A DNA stretch of 64,000 nt from the NCBI GenBank assembly GCA_014055525.1, contig WIAH01000004.1, positions 140,975 through 204,974 of the forward strand, read 5' to 3'. Made by a program: the position numbers and the translations under genes. The stretch comes from Nitrospira sp. CR1.3. Lineage in GTDB: Bacteria; Nitrospirota; Nitrospiria; Nitrospirales; Nitrospiraceae. Shown one piece after another: positions 8,590 through 19,200 of the stretch; position 1 is the stretch's first letter; each line of letters begins with the position of its first letter. A model generated the notes under the pieces. It did no database searches, had not been told where the DNA came from, and saw only the letters and a list, made by a program, of their open reading frames with translations.

Positions 8590-9192
8590 ATGGACACACC
8601 CGCACGACGCGCCACATCGATGATCGATCCGGCTCTGCTGGCCCGCATCGTTAAAGGGGATCAGCAGGCTTTCAGCCAGCTCTATGACCAATCGAGCACC
8701 CTTCTCCACACCCTGGCGCTCCGGATTTTGGGAAGCCGGGAAGAAACCGAGGAGTTGCTCCAGGACGTGTATTTGGAAGTCTGGAGAAAGGTGTCCCGTT
8801 ACGACATCGGTCGCGGCACACCGGTGGCATGGTTGATTACCCTGACGCGGAGCCGCGCGATCGACCGCCTCAGGGCCAGAGGAGCCAGGGGACAGCAGGC
8901 CACGACCTCGCTGGAACAGAGCGCGGCACCCCAGGTGAGGGACTCGGGGCCGAGCCCGTTTGAAACTCAGGCGGACCAGGAATTGCGGCTTGCAGTGGGA
9001 TCAGCCATCACCAGCTTGCCGGCCGCTCAACAACAGGCGATCGAATTGGCGTATTATGAAGGCCTCTCGCACATGGAAATCGCCGCGAGGCTGAACCAAC
9101 CTCTCGGAACGGTCAAAACAAGGATCAAGCTCGGCATGTCGAAGCTGAGAGAAACACTCCGCCACAGTTGGGACCAGGGTGACTTCGAATGA
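8590..9192 (+). CDS. RNA polymerase sigma factor, ECF family (SigK-like)
   Basis: 200 residues. Region 2 spans about residues 25-95 (LLARIVKGDQQAFSQLYDQ ... VWRKVSRYDIGRGTPVAWL) and region 4 about 130-190 with the helix-turn-helix LNQPLGTVKTRIKLGMSKLRE. No sigma-3 domain, as expected for ECF factors. The stop overlaps the start of the anti-sigma gene by 4 nt (ATGA), the usual pairing. A second in-frame ATG at 8620 is a possible start. Confidence 0.92.
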   Translation: MDTPARRATSMIDPALLARIVKGDQQAFSQLYDQSSTLLHTLALRILGSREETEELLQDVYLEVWRKVSRYDIGRGTPVAWLITLTRSRAIDRLRARGARGQQATTSLEQSAAPQVRDSGPSPFETQADQELRLAVGSAITSLPAAQQQAIELAYYEGLSHMEIAARLNQPLGTVKTRIKLGMSKLRETLRHSWDQGDFE

Positions 9193-10208
9193 CGCACGAA
9201 GAATTGGAAGATGCGGTTCCCCTCTATGCCGCCGGAGCATTGGATCGGACCGAGCGCCAGGCTCTTGAGGCCCATTTGCTCTCAGGATGTCCCTCCTGCC
9301 ATCACGCTCTGAAAGAGTATCAGTCCCTTGCCGCGCTGCTGCCATTCGGCCTGGTTCAATCCCAACCGCCCCGATCGCTCAAGGCGAGAATCATGGCCGC
9401 GCGCAACCCGGTAACCTCGGCAGTTCAAGACGGACAGAAGGATCCACTGAAGCCGAGCCTGGAGCCTGGTGAATGGATGAACCATCTCTTTCCTCCGATC
9501 ACTCCTGCCCGATCTTTTTCATTACCCTGGGCGATCGGTTTTGCGACGGTGGCTCTCGTCGCGGTTGCCGCCTATGTCGGATGGACATTCACCTCTCGGC
9601 TGTCCGACGACGCCGCCAGAATGCAGCAACTGGAAGCAACCCTTCAGGAGCAGACCACGAAGCTGGTCAGTCTTCAACGCGTGATCAGCGAACGGGAGCG
9701 GTCGTTGATGGAACTGCAGGGGGACGCATCGCGCCGGGCGCACGACATAGCCGAGCTCAAGGAACAGCTGTTCCAGCGGGAGACTGAGCTCGAAAGCCTC
9801 GAGCGCCAGCTCGCTTCTCGCAGTGCCGGAGGACAGAGAGGAAGGACTCCGCAGGACGAGCTGGCGGCATTGCTGCGTCAACCCAGCATCCGTGTGGTTT
9901 CCTTGAGCGGATCTGAGATGGCCAAATCAGCCTCCGGCATCCTTCTTTACGACGCAAGCACTCAAAAGGTCTGGATGTACGCCGTCAACCTGCCGGAATG
10001 TCTCAACGGGACTATCTATCAACTTTGGGCGATTGATCAGAAGCCGAAGAGCATCGGCACATTCCACATGGATTCAGGAGAAACGGCCCACCTTCTGGTA
10101 AAACGCCTTCCTGATTTCGAACGAGCGAAGAAGTTTGCCGTAAGTTTGGAGCCTCCCGGGGGGCGGCCAGAACCGACTGGAGCTGTCTATCTGGTCAGTC
10201 AATCGTAG
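9189..10208 (+). CDS. Membrane-anchored anti-sigma factor (RskA type, zinc-finger)
   Basis: 339 residues. Residues 1-50 carry the anti-sigma zinc-binding motif (AHLLSGCPSC, His-x4-Cys-x2-Cys). One transmembrane helix lies near 114-134 (WAIGFATVALVAVAAYVGW). A coiled coil follows (about 145-210, repeated LQEQTTKLVSLQRVISERER-like heptads). The C-terminal RskA-like domain (about 230-335; SGILLYDASTQKVWMYAVNL, PTGAVYLVSQS) would be periplasmic. It should hold the sigma factor inactive at the membrane until a periplasmic signal triggers proteolysis. The signal is unknown. Confidence 0.9.
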   Translation: MTHEELEDAVPLYAAGALDRTERQALEAHLLSGCPSCHHALKEYQSLAALLPFGLVQSQPPRSLKARIMAARNPVTSAVQDGQKDPLKPSLEPGEWMNHLFPPITPARSFSLPWAIGFATVALVAVAAYVGWTFTSRLSDDAARMQQLEATLQEQTTKLVSLQRVISERERSLMELQGDASRRAHDIAELKEQLFQRETELESLERQLASRSAGGQRGRTPQDELAALLRQPSIRVVSLSGSEMAKSASGILLYDASTQKVWMYAVNLPECLNGTIYQLWAIDQKPKSIGTFHMDSGETAHLLVKRLPDFERAKKFAVSLEPPGGRPEPTGAVYLVSQS

Positions 10209-10301
10209 CCGAACCCTCTCCCGCCCTTGACCTGCCGCTCAAAGCCCGGTACAAACCGATTGCCTTCTGTTCCTAACCAGATTCGTTCGAGCGTATCCGC
10301 C

Positions 10302-10811
10302 ATGCCCGCGGCCATCACTCCTCAAGATCTGAGATTCATGCGAATCGCTTTGGAAGTTGCCGCAGAAGGGGCTGCCATCGGAGAAGTTCCGATTGCCGCA
10401 GTGCTCGTCCACGAGGAAAGACCACTGGCCTCTTCTCATAACTTTCGCGAAACCTGGCAGGATCCCACCGCTCATGCCGAGATCATCGTCATCCGCGCCG
10501 CTTCCAAGCAACTGGGAACATGGCGCCTGCTCGACAGCACGCTGTACGTGACCGTCGAGCCCTGCGCGATGTGTCTTGGCGCCATTATCCTGGCGCGAAT
10601 TCCGCGAGTGATTTTCGGAGCGCGCGATCCCAAAGCCGGGGCGTGCGGTTCGGTCTTTGATCTTTCTCAAGAGCCGCGATTGAATCATCGCGTAGCGGTA
10701 ACCGGGGAAGTCCTTGATGAGGAGAGTCAGGCGCTCCTTCAAGAGTTCTTTCGTAATTTGCGATTCGACGGAAAGTTGGTCGAAGAGCTGAGGCAGGAAG
10801 ATTCTCTCTGA
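10302..10811 (+). CDS. tadA: tRNA-specific adenosine deaminase
   Basis: 169 residues from ATG 10302; the frame is open further upstream but homologues begin at about this point. Catalytic zinc motif H58-A-E60 and PCAMC (Cys88, Cys91) are present. The enzyme converts A34 of tRNA-Arg(ACG) to inosine so that CGU, CGC and CGA can be read. The gene ends 4 bp before the convergent phosphopantetheinyl transferase gene. Confidence 0.93.
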   Translation: MPAAITPQDLRFMRIALEVAAEGAAIGEVPIAAVLVHEERPLASSHNFRETWQDPTAHAEIIVIRAASKQLGTWRLLDSTLYVTVEPCAMCLGAIILARIPRVIFGARDPKAGACGSVFDLSQEPRLNHRVAVTGEVLDEESQALLQEFFRNLRFDGKLVEELRQEDSL

Positions 10812-10815
10812 TTTA

Positions 10816-11598
10816 TCATTCCGGCATCAGGCGAACGATCCGGTCGCCTTGAAAGGCGACGGCACCTTCCCATCCTGTGCCGCACGACAGCCATTGAATA
10901 CGCCAGCCCGACTGAAGGTCTGAGCCCACAGCAACAGGAATCGCCCTTCCCCGTCCATGATCGGCGGACACGATCTCGCACTCGTTCAGCGACCGGAGCC
11001 CGAGTCCCTGGCCCTTCAAGGCCGCTTCCTTGGCGACCCACAGCCTGAAAAACATGGATGCTTGACTTTCAGACGGCAATGCCGCGATCAGCGCATACTC
11101 GGATCGGGCATAGAAGCGATCCGCCAGCTTGAGGAGATCAATCTCTGCGCGCACCTGTTCCAGATCGGTTCCGACCTCTTGGGATTTTGCGACTGCCACG
11201 AGCATGCGCCCGTGTGAATGAGCCATGTTGAACGTAAGCGGCTCATCCGTCTCGCGCCGCGAAAGCACCGGCTTGCCTGCCGCCTGCCGCCCAAAGAGTA
11301 AAGCGCCAGGATGGCCTCCGATATAGCGGCTCAGGATGGCTCTGAGGCATCCGTGGGCCAACACATACTGACGGCTATCCTCCTCGCGGATAAAGCGCGA
11401 GGCCCTACGATGCTCCTCCTCATCCAGCCACCGTTGAACCGTATTCAACGTTGAAGTCGCCCCGTCCAGCAGACAACCCCACAGATGGATGGTTTCTTTT
11501 TCGAGTTGCACGGCGTTGTCCAGCATCGAGACCATCCGCTCGCAGGAGTGAAAAGGCAGAAGAGAGCTACTGCAAATGGTCGGCGCCCGCACGTTCAT
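10816..11598 (-). CDS. 4'-phosphopantetheinyl transferase, Sfp type
   Basis: 260 residues. Conserved catalytic blocks are GTDLEQV (about 143-149, Mg-binding Asp/Glu) and FFRLWVAKEAALKGQGLGL (183-201, WxxKEA core). Length fits Sfp/AcpT-like enzymes that load CoA-derived arms onto carrier proteins. Its ATG overlaps the stop of the ABC exporter gene by 4 nt, so it is the last gene of the NRPS operon and very likely activates the three carrier domains of the synthetase. Confidence 0.92.
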   Translation of the reverse strand: MNVRAPTICSSSLLPFHSCERMVSMLDNAVQLEKETIHLWGCLLDGATSTLNTVQRWLDEEEHRRASRFIREEDSRQYVLAHGCLRAILSRYIGGHPGALLFGRQAAGKPVLSRRETDEPLTFNMAHSHGRMLVAVAKSQEVGTDLEQVRAEIDLLKLADRFYARSEYALIAALPSESQASMFFRLWVAKEAALKGQGLGLRSLNECEIVSADHGRGRAIPVAVGSDLQSGWRIQWLSCGTGWEGAVAFQGDRIVRLMPE

Positions 11599-13271
11599 GC
11601 GCGATTGCTCATCCGTTCTCGCATTGAAACTCCACCCTGGCTCAGGTCGACGATTTTCCCCTCGTCCAGCTTGATGACACGATCACCGAGATGAAAGTAT
11701 CGGTCATCGTGCGTGATGACCACGACGCTCTTGCCGCGGGCTCGCAACTCGGGCAGCAATTGTCGATAAAAGACTTCTTTGTATTCGGGGTCCTGGTCGG
11801 CGGCCCATTCGTCGAATACATAGATAGCGCGATCCTCAAGATATGCGGTCAACAAAGCCAGCCGCTTGCGTTGCCCTTGGGATAGATCTGTCGTGGAAAG
11901 GGCCCCGTCTTTTACCGTGACCTTGTGATCGATTCGAAGGCGAGCGAGGTACGTCCGCGCCGTTGAACCGAGTCCGGTCCTGTCCAAGCCCAACAGCCTG
12001 TCGAAAAGGTAAAAGTCCGAGAAGACGATCGAAAAGTGATCGCGATACCAAGCGCGGTTGGATTCTGTAATCACCGTTCCGGATAGCGAGACGGCTCCCT
12101 CCTGGGGAATATAAAGCCCTGCAAGCAGTTTCACAAACGTCGATTTCCCGCTGCCGTTGCCGCCGATGACATAGATCAGCTCTCCCGGCGCAATATCCAA
12201 GGTGAGGGGCCCGAGCATGAACGAGGTCTCCCGCGTGGCGTCATGGTCGTAGGTGAATACCACGTCCTTCAGTGAGACAACGGCGCGCCTGGTCGGTTCA
12301 GCCACCGTCTCGATGGGCGCGGGCGTGATGGACTCATCCAGCGCGACACCCAACCGGCTGATATTGTCGAAGGCCACCTGGCCCCGCTCGACGGTGGGCA
12401 GGATTCCGATGATTCCCCAAATCGGCGACATCATGTACAGCAAAACCACCACGTAGCCGATCAAGGCCTCCGCCGGCAGCGAAAACATGCGGGGAAATAC
12501 GAACAAAATGACGCCGATCATGGAGTAGAACGCCAAATGCGACCAGGCCTCAGCCAGCGCATATTGTCTGGAGGCTTCGATGCTGCTGCGACGGTAAAGG
12601 TCGGCGGCGCTGCGAAGCTCGTGGTCGAGAAACTCGCTGCGCCGCCCCCCGTGCATCAGCAATTCTTTGAGTCCCTCAGTAAGGGAACGGAAGTGCGAAA
12701 ACAGTTGGGCTCTTGCTTCTCTCGAGGAGTAGATGGTGCCGAAGGCCCTGGTGTGCAGCCATTGGTACCCCCATGCGCCAAGGGCCGTGGCGACGACGAG
12801 GAGAAGAAACGTAGGCCACGAAAGCCAGGCCAGGTAGACGCCGCAACCGGCCACGATGGCGGCGTTCATTGCGAGTTGCGGGAGACATTGGATCGACCAG
12901 GCCAGCATGCTTACATCGTCGCTCAACGTGACAAGGACTTTGGCGGGACCATGAGCCTCCGTCCGCCTGAAGGGGGCCTTGAGAATCTTTCCGCACAGCG
13001 CGAGCGAGAGTTCCAGAGTCGTATCCTGTGAAAATCGAGTCAACATGAGCTGTGAGGCGACCTGTGTCAGCAATTTTCCGGATACTACGGCCACAAACGC
13101 CAGCGCCAGCCCCCATCCCTGTTCATCGCTGCGGTGAAGCACTCGATTGATCAAAGCCAGAACGCCAGCGCTGAACAGTCCCGACAGAAGCCCGACGCAG
13201 ACCATCGACGTCATCATCGGACGGGACCGCCGGAAGAGAAACCGAATGAATGCAGGAGGTCGAAGGTTCAT
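11595..13271 (-). CDS. Cyclic-peptide-type ABC exporter (fused permease-ATPase, PvdE/SyrD-like)
   Basis: 558 residues from ATG 13271, which overlaps the NRPS stop (ATGA); a longer in-frame extension runs back into the NRPS gene and is not used. Residues 1-310 hold six membrane segments (SMVCVGLLSGLFSAGVLALI, LIGYVVVLLYMMSPIWGIIG). The ATPase half has Walker A GGNGSGKST, signature LSQGQRKRLAL, Walker B AIYVFDEWAADQDP and switch VVITHDD. The LSQGQ form and the DEWAADQDP box are typical of exporters for nonribosomal peptides and siderophore precursors. Expected to move the product of the adjacent synthetase across the inner membrane. Confidence 0.92.
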   Translation of the reverse strand: MNLRPPAFIRFLFRRSRPMMTSMVCVGLLSGLFSAGVLALINRVLHRSDEQGWGLALAFVAVVSGKLLTQVASQLMLTRFSQDTTLELSLALCGKILKAPFRRTEAHGPAKVLVTLSDDVSMLAWSIQCLPQLAMNAAIVAGCGVYLAWLSWPTFLLLVVATALGAWGYQWLHTRAFGTIYSSREARAQLFSHFRSLTEGLKELLMHGGRRSEFLDHELRSAADLYRRSSIEASRQYALAEAWSHLAFYSMIGVILFVFPRMFSLPAEALIGYVVVLLYMMSPIWGIIGILPTVERGQVAFDNISRLGVALDESITPAPIETVAEPTRRAVVSLKDVVFTYDHDATRETSFMLGPLTLDIAPGELIYVIGGNGSGKSTFVKLLAGLYIPQEGAVSLSGTVITESNRAWYRDHFSIVFSDFYLFDRLLGLDRTGLGSTARTYLARLRIDHKVTVKDGALSTTDLSQGQRKRLALLTAYLEDRAIYVFDEWAADQDPEYKEVFYRQLLPELRARGKSVVVITHDDRYFHLGDRVIKLDEGKIVDLSQGGVSMRERMSNRA

Positions 13272-16200
13272 GCCTGATGACTGCCCGACATTTTGGGACG
13301 GGTGGCCGCCCTGATTCCGTCGTTCCGATGGAGACACTGCTGCAGGTGGACCGTCAATTCTTCCACATGAGGAGAAACGAAGAGGCGTCCGGAGTCTTCG
13401 GCGGGAATATGAATGGTGCGACTCTCCGTGCTCGCCAACTGGGGCCAGCGATGTCTCGTGTCCGGAATCAGGTCGTCCACCCGTCTTCGCGATGCCACGA
13501 TATTGACGATCTGCCCGGCGAATCGTCGCACGCGATAGCGCGCCACGGCCAGGAAGGTGGCCTGAGTCAGGCGTTGGACTTGGAAATCCTGATCCTGAAT
13601 GTGTTCGGTGATCGATTGAAACAAGAGCGAAAACAGCACCTTGCTTTTTCTGGCAACGCTCGGCCACCATTCTCTCATCGGCAATCGGACGATGGCGCCC
13701 AGATCTGCTCCGATCTTGCCGAGAATGATGGCCGTCATGTAGATCCGTCCAAAGAGTCTGTTTTTATACCGGGCGTAGGAATCGGGATGCCAGGTGTCCA
13801 TCATGAACAGAGTGACGGAACCTGGCTTGCCGATCAATTGCTGCGCCATCTCATAGGCAATCAGCCCGCCCGTGCAGATTCCGGCGATCAAGTAGGGTCC
13901 ATCGGGATGTATGCGCTTGATCTCCTCGACATAGTGCGCAGCCATCTCCGGCACGGAAGTGAAAGGCGTTTCCTTTCCATCAAGTCCTCTGGCCTGCAAC
14001 CCGTACACCGGCTGCTCCGTCCCCAATAGCTTGGCCAGCTTTGCGAATACCAGAATGTTTCCGCCGACTCCCGGGACCATAAAGAGCGGCGTGGCCGATC
14101 CGGCTGGTTGAATGGCGACCAACGATTGCCACGGAGGGGTCCAGTTGGCCCTGGTAAGGACGGCAGCCAATTCCGCGATCGTCGGAGCTTGAAAGAGGGT
14201 GGCCAAGGGAAGTTGCTTGCCGAACACAACTTCCAGTTGAAAGAAAAGCTGGGCGGCCTTGAGGGAATGTCCCCCGAGATCGAAAAAATTATCATGTATT
14301 CCGACATCCTGCACCTCGAGAACCTGTTGCCAGAGGGCGGCAAGTTGCAATTCCATGCCGCTCCTCGGAGCGACGTATTTCGTCCCGGCGGTATGGCCGT
14401 GAGTCGGCGGCGCCGGCAGGGCGCGCACGTCAACCTTCTTATTGGCGGTCAGGGGAAGCTTCTCCAAAACGACAAAGAAGGAAGGAACCATGTAGTCGGG
14501 AAGCAGCGCCCGAACGTAGGATCGGAGCTCTTCCGCTCCGGGCGGGGCTCCTTCCTCCGGTACCAGATAGGCCGCAAGTTGTTTGAGACCGTACTGATCT
14601 TCACGGGCCGTCACGACCACTTGTCTGATTTTTGGGTGGCGACTCAACGCGGATTCCACTTCTCCCAATTCTATGCGGAAGCCCCTGATCTTTACCTGGT
14701 TATCCAGACGCCCCATATGGACAAGTCTTCCATCTTCGCGATACCGGGCGATATCGCCCGTGCGATATAGCCTGGCCTCTGGATCGGCAGAGAAGGGATG
14801 GCGGACGAAGCGATCTCTTGTCAGGTCAGCGCGACGGCAATATCCTCGTGCCAGACCCTCTCCTCCAATAAACAACTCTCCGGAGACACCGATGGGTACT
14901 GGCTGCATTTCGGCGTCAAGCACATAGACCTCGGTGTTGGCAATCGGCCTGCCAATGGAGATCTCCGAATGATCAGGGTCGACCAGATCGATCGTCGACC
15001 AGATGGTGGTTTCGGTCGGCCCGTACATGTTCCATAGCGCCTTGACACGCCCTTGCAGCCGAACGGCCAGATCGGCAGCAAGCCCCTCGCCTCCGCACAA
15101 CGCCGTCAGTGACGGGCTTCCCGACCAGCCTGCCTCCAGAAGAAGACGCCACGTCGCCGGCGTCGCCTGCATGAGTGTGGGCTGGACTCGTTCAAGGCAA
15201 TGCACAAGCCGTTTTCCATCCATAGCCACGGCTCGACTCGCAATCTCGACTCTCGCTCCCGCCAGCAGGGGAAGGTACAGCTCAAGGCCGGCAATATCGA
15301 AGGAGAGGGTGGTGACCGACAGCATGACATCATGAGCGAAGCATCCCGGTTCCCGCCTCATCGACCAAAGAAAATTCACCAGAGAACGGTGACGAACTTC
15401 TACTCCCTTGGGTTGCCCCGTCGAGCCGGACGTGTACAAAATATAGGCCAAATCCTGCGCCGTGGCTGCCGCGGGAAGGTCATGATCGGTCTCGTGCAAA
15501 AGAGAATCTTCCTGTTGATCCACCTTGATGATCCGGCAGGAGAGCCCGGCGAACCGGTCCTCAAGTCCCGCCATGGTGACAACGAGAGAGGCGCCAGAAT
15601 CCTCGACCATGAATCGAACACGGTCCCACGGATAATTCGGATCGAGCGGCACATAGGTTCCTCCGGCCTTCAAGATCCCCAGCAACGCCGCCACCAGCTC
15701 GATCGACCGTTCAAGGCACAGTCCGACGACCGTCTGCCGGCCCACGCCCATCCGCCGCAGGAATCGCGCAGTCCTGTTCGCCCGGGCGTTCAGCGCGCGA
15801 TACGTAATGGTTTCTCCTTCCGCCGAGAGGGCGATGGCGTCGGGAGACTTCTGGACTTGGGCTTCGAACAGCTCCGGAAAGCATTGTGTACGGGGATATT
15901 CCGCAGCTGTCCGGTTGAAGTCTTCGAGCAACCGCGTGCGCTCCGTCTTGCTGAGCATTGCGATCTGGGACAATCGCGCGGCGGGATCTGCCAGAGCATT
16001 CTGAAGCAGCGTCACATAATGCCTCAGAAACCGCTCCGCGGTCTCGCGTCTGAAGAGATCGGTATTGAATGTCAGGTACGCTTTCTTTGCCACGTCGAGT
16101 TCGACCGTCAAGCTCAAGTCGAATTGAGCGGTTCCGGGATCGACTTCAAACGGCTCCCACTTGAGGCCATAAAGTTGGATGTCCCCGATGGGAGCATTCA

Positions 16201-19200
16201 CCATATTGAAGAGGACTTGGATCAGCGGGGCCATGCTCGGATCGCGAACAACCTGCAAGGTATCGACCAACCGATCAAAGGGATAATCCTGATTCGCAAA
16301 CGCGCCAAGCGCGACTTCCTTGACGCGTTCCACCAGCTCTGAAAAGGTCGGATTGCCGCTCACATCCAGCCGAAGAACCAGCGTATTGACGAACGTCCCG
16401 ATAAGCTGCTCCATCGTCGTTTGCGTTCGATTCGCGATGGGGGAACCGACCGCCACATCCGTTTGCCCGGAGTACCGGCTCAAGAGAAGATGAAAACAGG
16501 CCAGCATCGTCATGAACGAGGTAACGTGACGCTGAGTGCTGAAATCCTTCAGCTTGTCGATGAGGCTTTGCGGAAAGTCCACGGAACAATAGGCCCCCCG
16601 GAACGTCTGCGTGGTCGGTCTCGGAAAGTCGGTCGGCAAGTACAGGACTTGAAGTTCCGCCAATGTGCGGAGCCAATAGTCCTCCAGACCCTTCAGCGTC
16701 TCATCGGTAAGACAACGCCGCTGCCACACCGCATAGTCCGCATACTGGACGGGCAAAGATGACTCCGGAACCGGCAAGTCTTGGCTCAAAGCATTGTAAT
16801 AAGCCGCGAAGTCTCGTCCTAAGATTCCGAACGACCACTGGTCACCGACAATATGATGGAGATTCAGCAGCAGCAGGTGGTCGTCCTGATCGAGCGTAAC
16901 CACGGAAATTCTTGCAAGCGGGCCGCGTTCGAGATCAAAGGGCCTGGCCCCTTCTTCTTGCGCCAAGCGTCGCGCTTCCTGCTCGCGGTTTTCCCTTGGC
17001 AATCTTCGCAGGTCGATTTCCACAAGATGTGGGGACTGCCACATGGCGATCCGCTGGACCAATCCTGTTCCCGTCATCGCAAAGGTCGTCCGGAAGGACT
17101 CGTGGCGACGAGACAGAAGGTCGATGACTTCACGCAAAATTGGAATCTTGAGCGCCCCCCGCTGGCGCGAGACAAACAGAAGATTATACGCGGTCGCTTC
17201 AGGGGCTAACTGCTGGACAAACCACATTCGTTGCTGAGAAAAAGATAGAGGAAGCGGCATGGTCCGAGGGACAGGCACGATCGGAGGCAACGGCGGCCGC
17301 GCCGTGCTTCGGCGTTGTTCCAACCTGATTTGCTCGGCCACGCCGGAAATCGTCGGGCTATCGAAGAGCGCGCGCAAGGGCAATTCCACCCTGAATAGTT
17401 CACGGATCCGGGACACCACCTGCGTGGCCAGCAATGAGTGGCCTCCGAGCGCGAAAAAGCTCTGATCGACATCAGGCGTTCTTCTGCCGAGGATTTCAGA
17501 CCACAATTCAATGAGACTCTGCTCGATCTGATCACGCGGACGACCGGGAGATGCGCCATTGGGCTCAGGAGCGAATGTTCGGCTTCGCAGCGCGTTCCGA
17601 TCTATTTTTCCGTTCGGAAGGACCGGCAGGGCATCGACCACTACCACCCGGGCCGGCACCATATACGAGGGAACTCTTCTGCCCAGCAGCTCCTGCAGAT
17701 GCGGACTCGTTGAAATGGGAGTCTGGTCCGACGTCACAAACGCGACGAGTATCGGCCCTTTCCCCGAATCCTCCTGCAGGACAACCGCGGCGTCACGGAT
17801 TCCGGGGAGGTTCCGCAGGTTCGCTTCCACTTCTCCCAGCTCGACCCGGAATCCCCGTATCTTGACTTGGTCATCTTCTCGACCGACGAATTCGATATTC
17901 CCGTCCTGCCGGAACAATCCAAGATCGCCTGTTCTGTAAAGACGCGCTCCCTGTTGAAAGGGGTCGGCAACAAATTGTTTTTCGGTCAAGGCCGGTTGAT
18001 TGCGATATCCTCTGGCGAGACCGGCACCTCCGACATAAATCTCTCCGACGACGCCGATGGGAACCGGATGCATCTCGGAATCAAGTAGATATGTGTACGC
18101 GTTCGCAATGGGTTTGCCGATCGGAACCCGCGCTCCCTGTTCCGTTCCGTTCGTCCGGTAGACCGTCGTCCACACCGTGGCTTCCGTCGGGCCATATTCG
18201 TTGTAGAGACTCGCATGGGGCAACCGCTCATAATGTCGATGCACCACGTCGACGGGCAGACTTTCTCCCGCCGCAACGACCACACGCAACGAACTCAGCC
18301 ATTCCGGTGGGATGTCCCGCAGAAAGACGTCGTAGAGCGAAGGAACAAGAACCACATGTGAAACCAGATGCCGAGCTATCTCGCCAGCCAGTTGCCTGGG
18401 GTCCCGAAAGCCGTCTTCCGACGGGATTACGACAGTCCCTCCATGCAGCAGGGCCCAAAATATTCCCGTGATCGACCCATCGAAGGCGAATGGAAAAGTC
18501 AGGAGGCAACTCTTGACCGGCTCTTTATAGTATTGCATGCGCGCGGCGAGCGAACTGAGCAAGGCCCGATGCGTAACTTCAACTCCTTTGGGACGACCGG
18601 TGGAACCGGACGTATAAATGACGTAGGCCAGCCGGTCGAGGTCGATGCTGGGAAAATCAACGGCGGCGGGCGAAGATTCTTCTTCCGCTCCCGCAATGTC
18701 CTCAAGCTCGATGATCCGGTCGTTCTCGAAGGGCAGTTGTGACCGAAGATGACGTTGCGTCACCAGCAGGCTGACTCCGGCGTCTTCCAAAATCAGGCGT
18801 TGCCTCTGCTCGGGCGCATTGGGATCCAAGGGGACGTACGCGGCGCCGGCCTTGAGAATACCAAGGAGTCCTGCAAGGCTCCGCACGGACCGTTCCACAC
18901 AAAGTCCCACTCGAACATTTTCACCGTTCGTTCTTTGAAGGATTCTTTGGGCAAGGACGGCAGCATGCCTTTGCAGAACTCCATAGCTCCAGCGGGTTTC
19001 CCCACATGCGACAGCCATGTCGTCGAGAGCCGCCTGGGTTCGATCTTCGATCACTTCAGGAACGGCAGCCGAAAAACAGACCTCGGTTGACGTACGATTC
19101 CAATCGACCAGCACGAGCCTTCGTTCCTCTTCTCCCAACAGCGGAACTTCCGCAAGACGAGCCATTGGAAGCCGAAGCATTCCCGCCAGGAGAGTTTCGA

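Noticed and set aside
8590..10208. ECF sigma/anti-sigma pair as dedicated regulator of the NRPS operon
   Set aside because: Proximity only; it is on the other strand, separated by tadA, and the NRPS upstream region has no visible copy of the sigma operon's promoter or palindrome.
15200..16342. 380-codon open frame antisense to the NRPS
   Set aside because: Opposite the second condensation/adenylation region; composition is that of a shadow.
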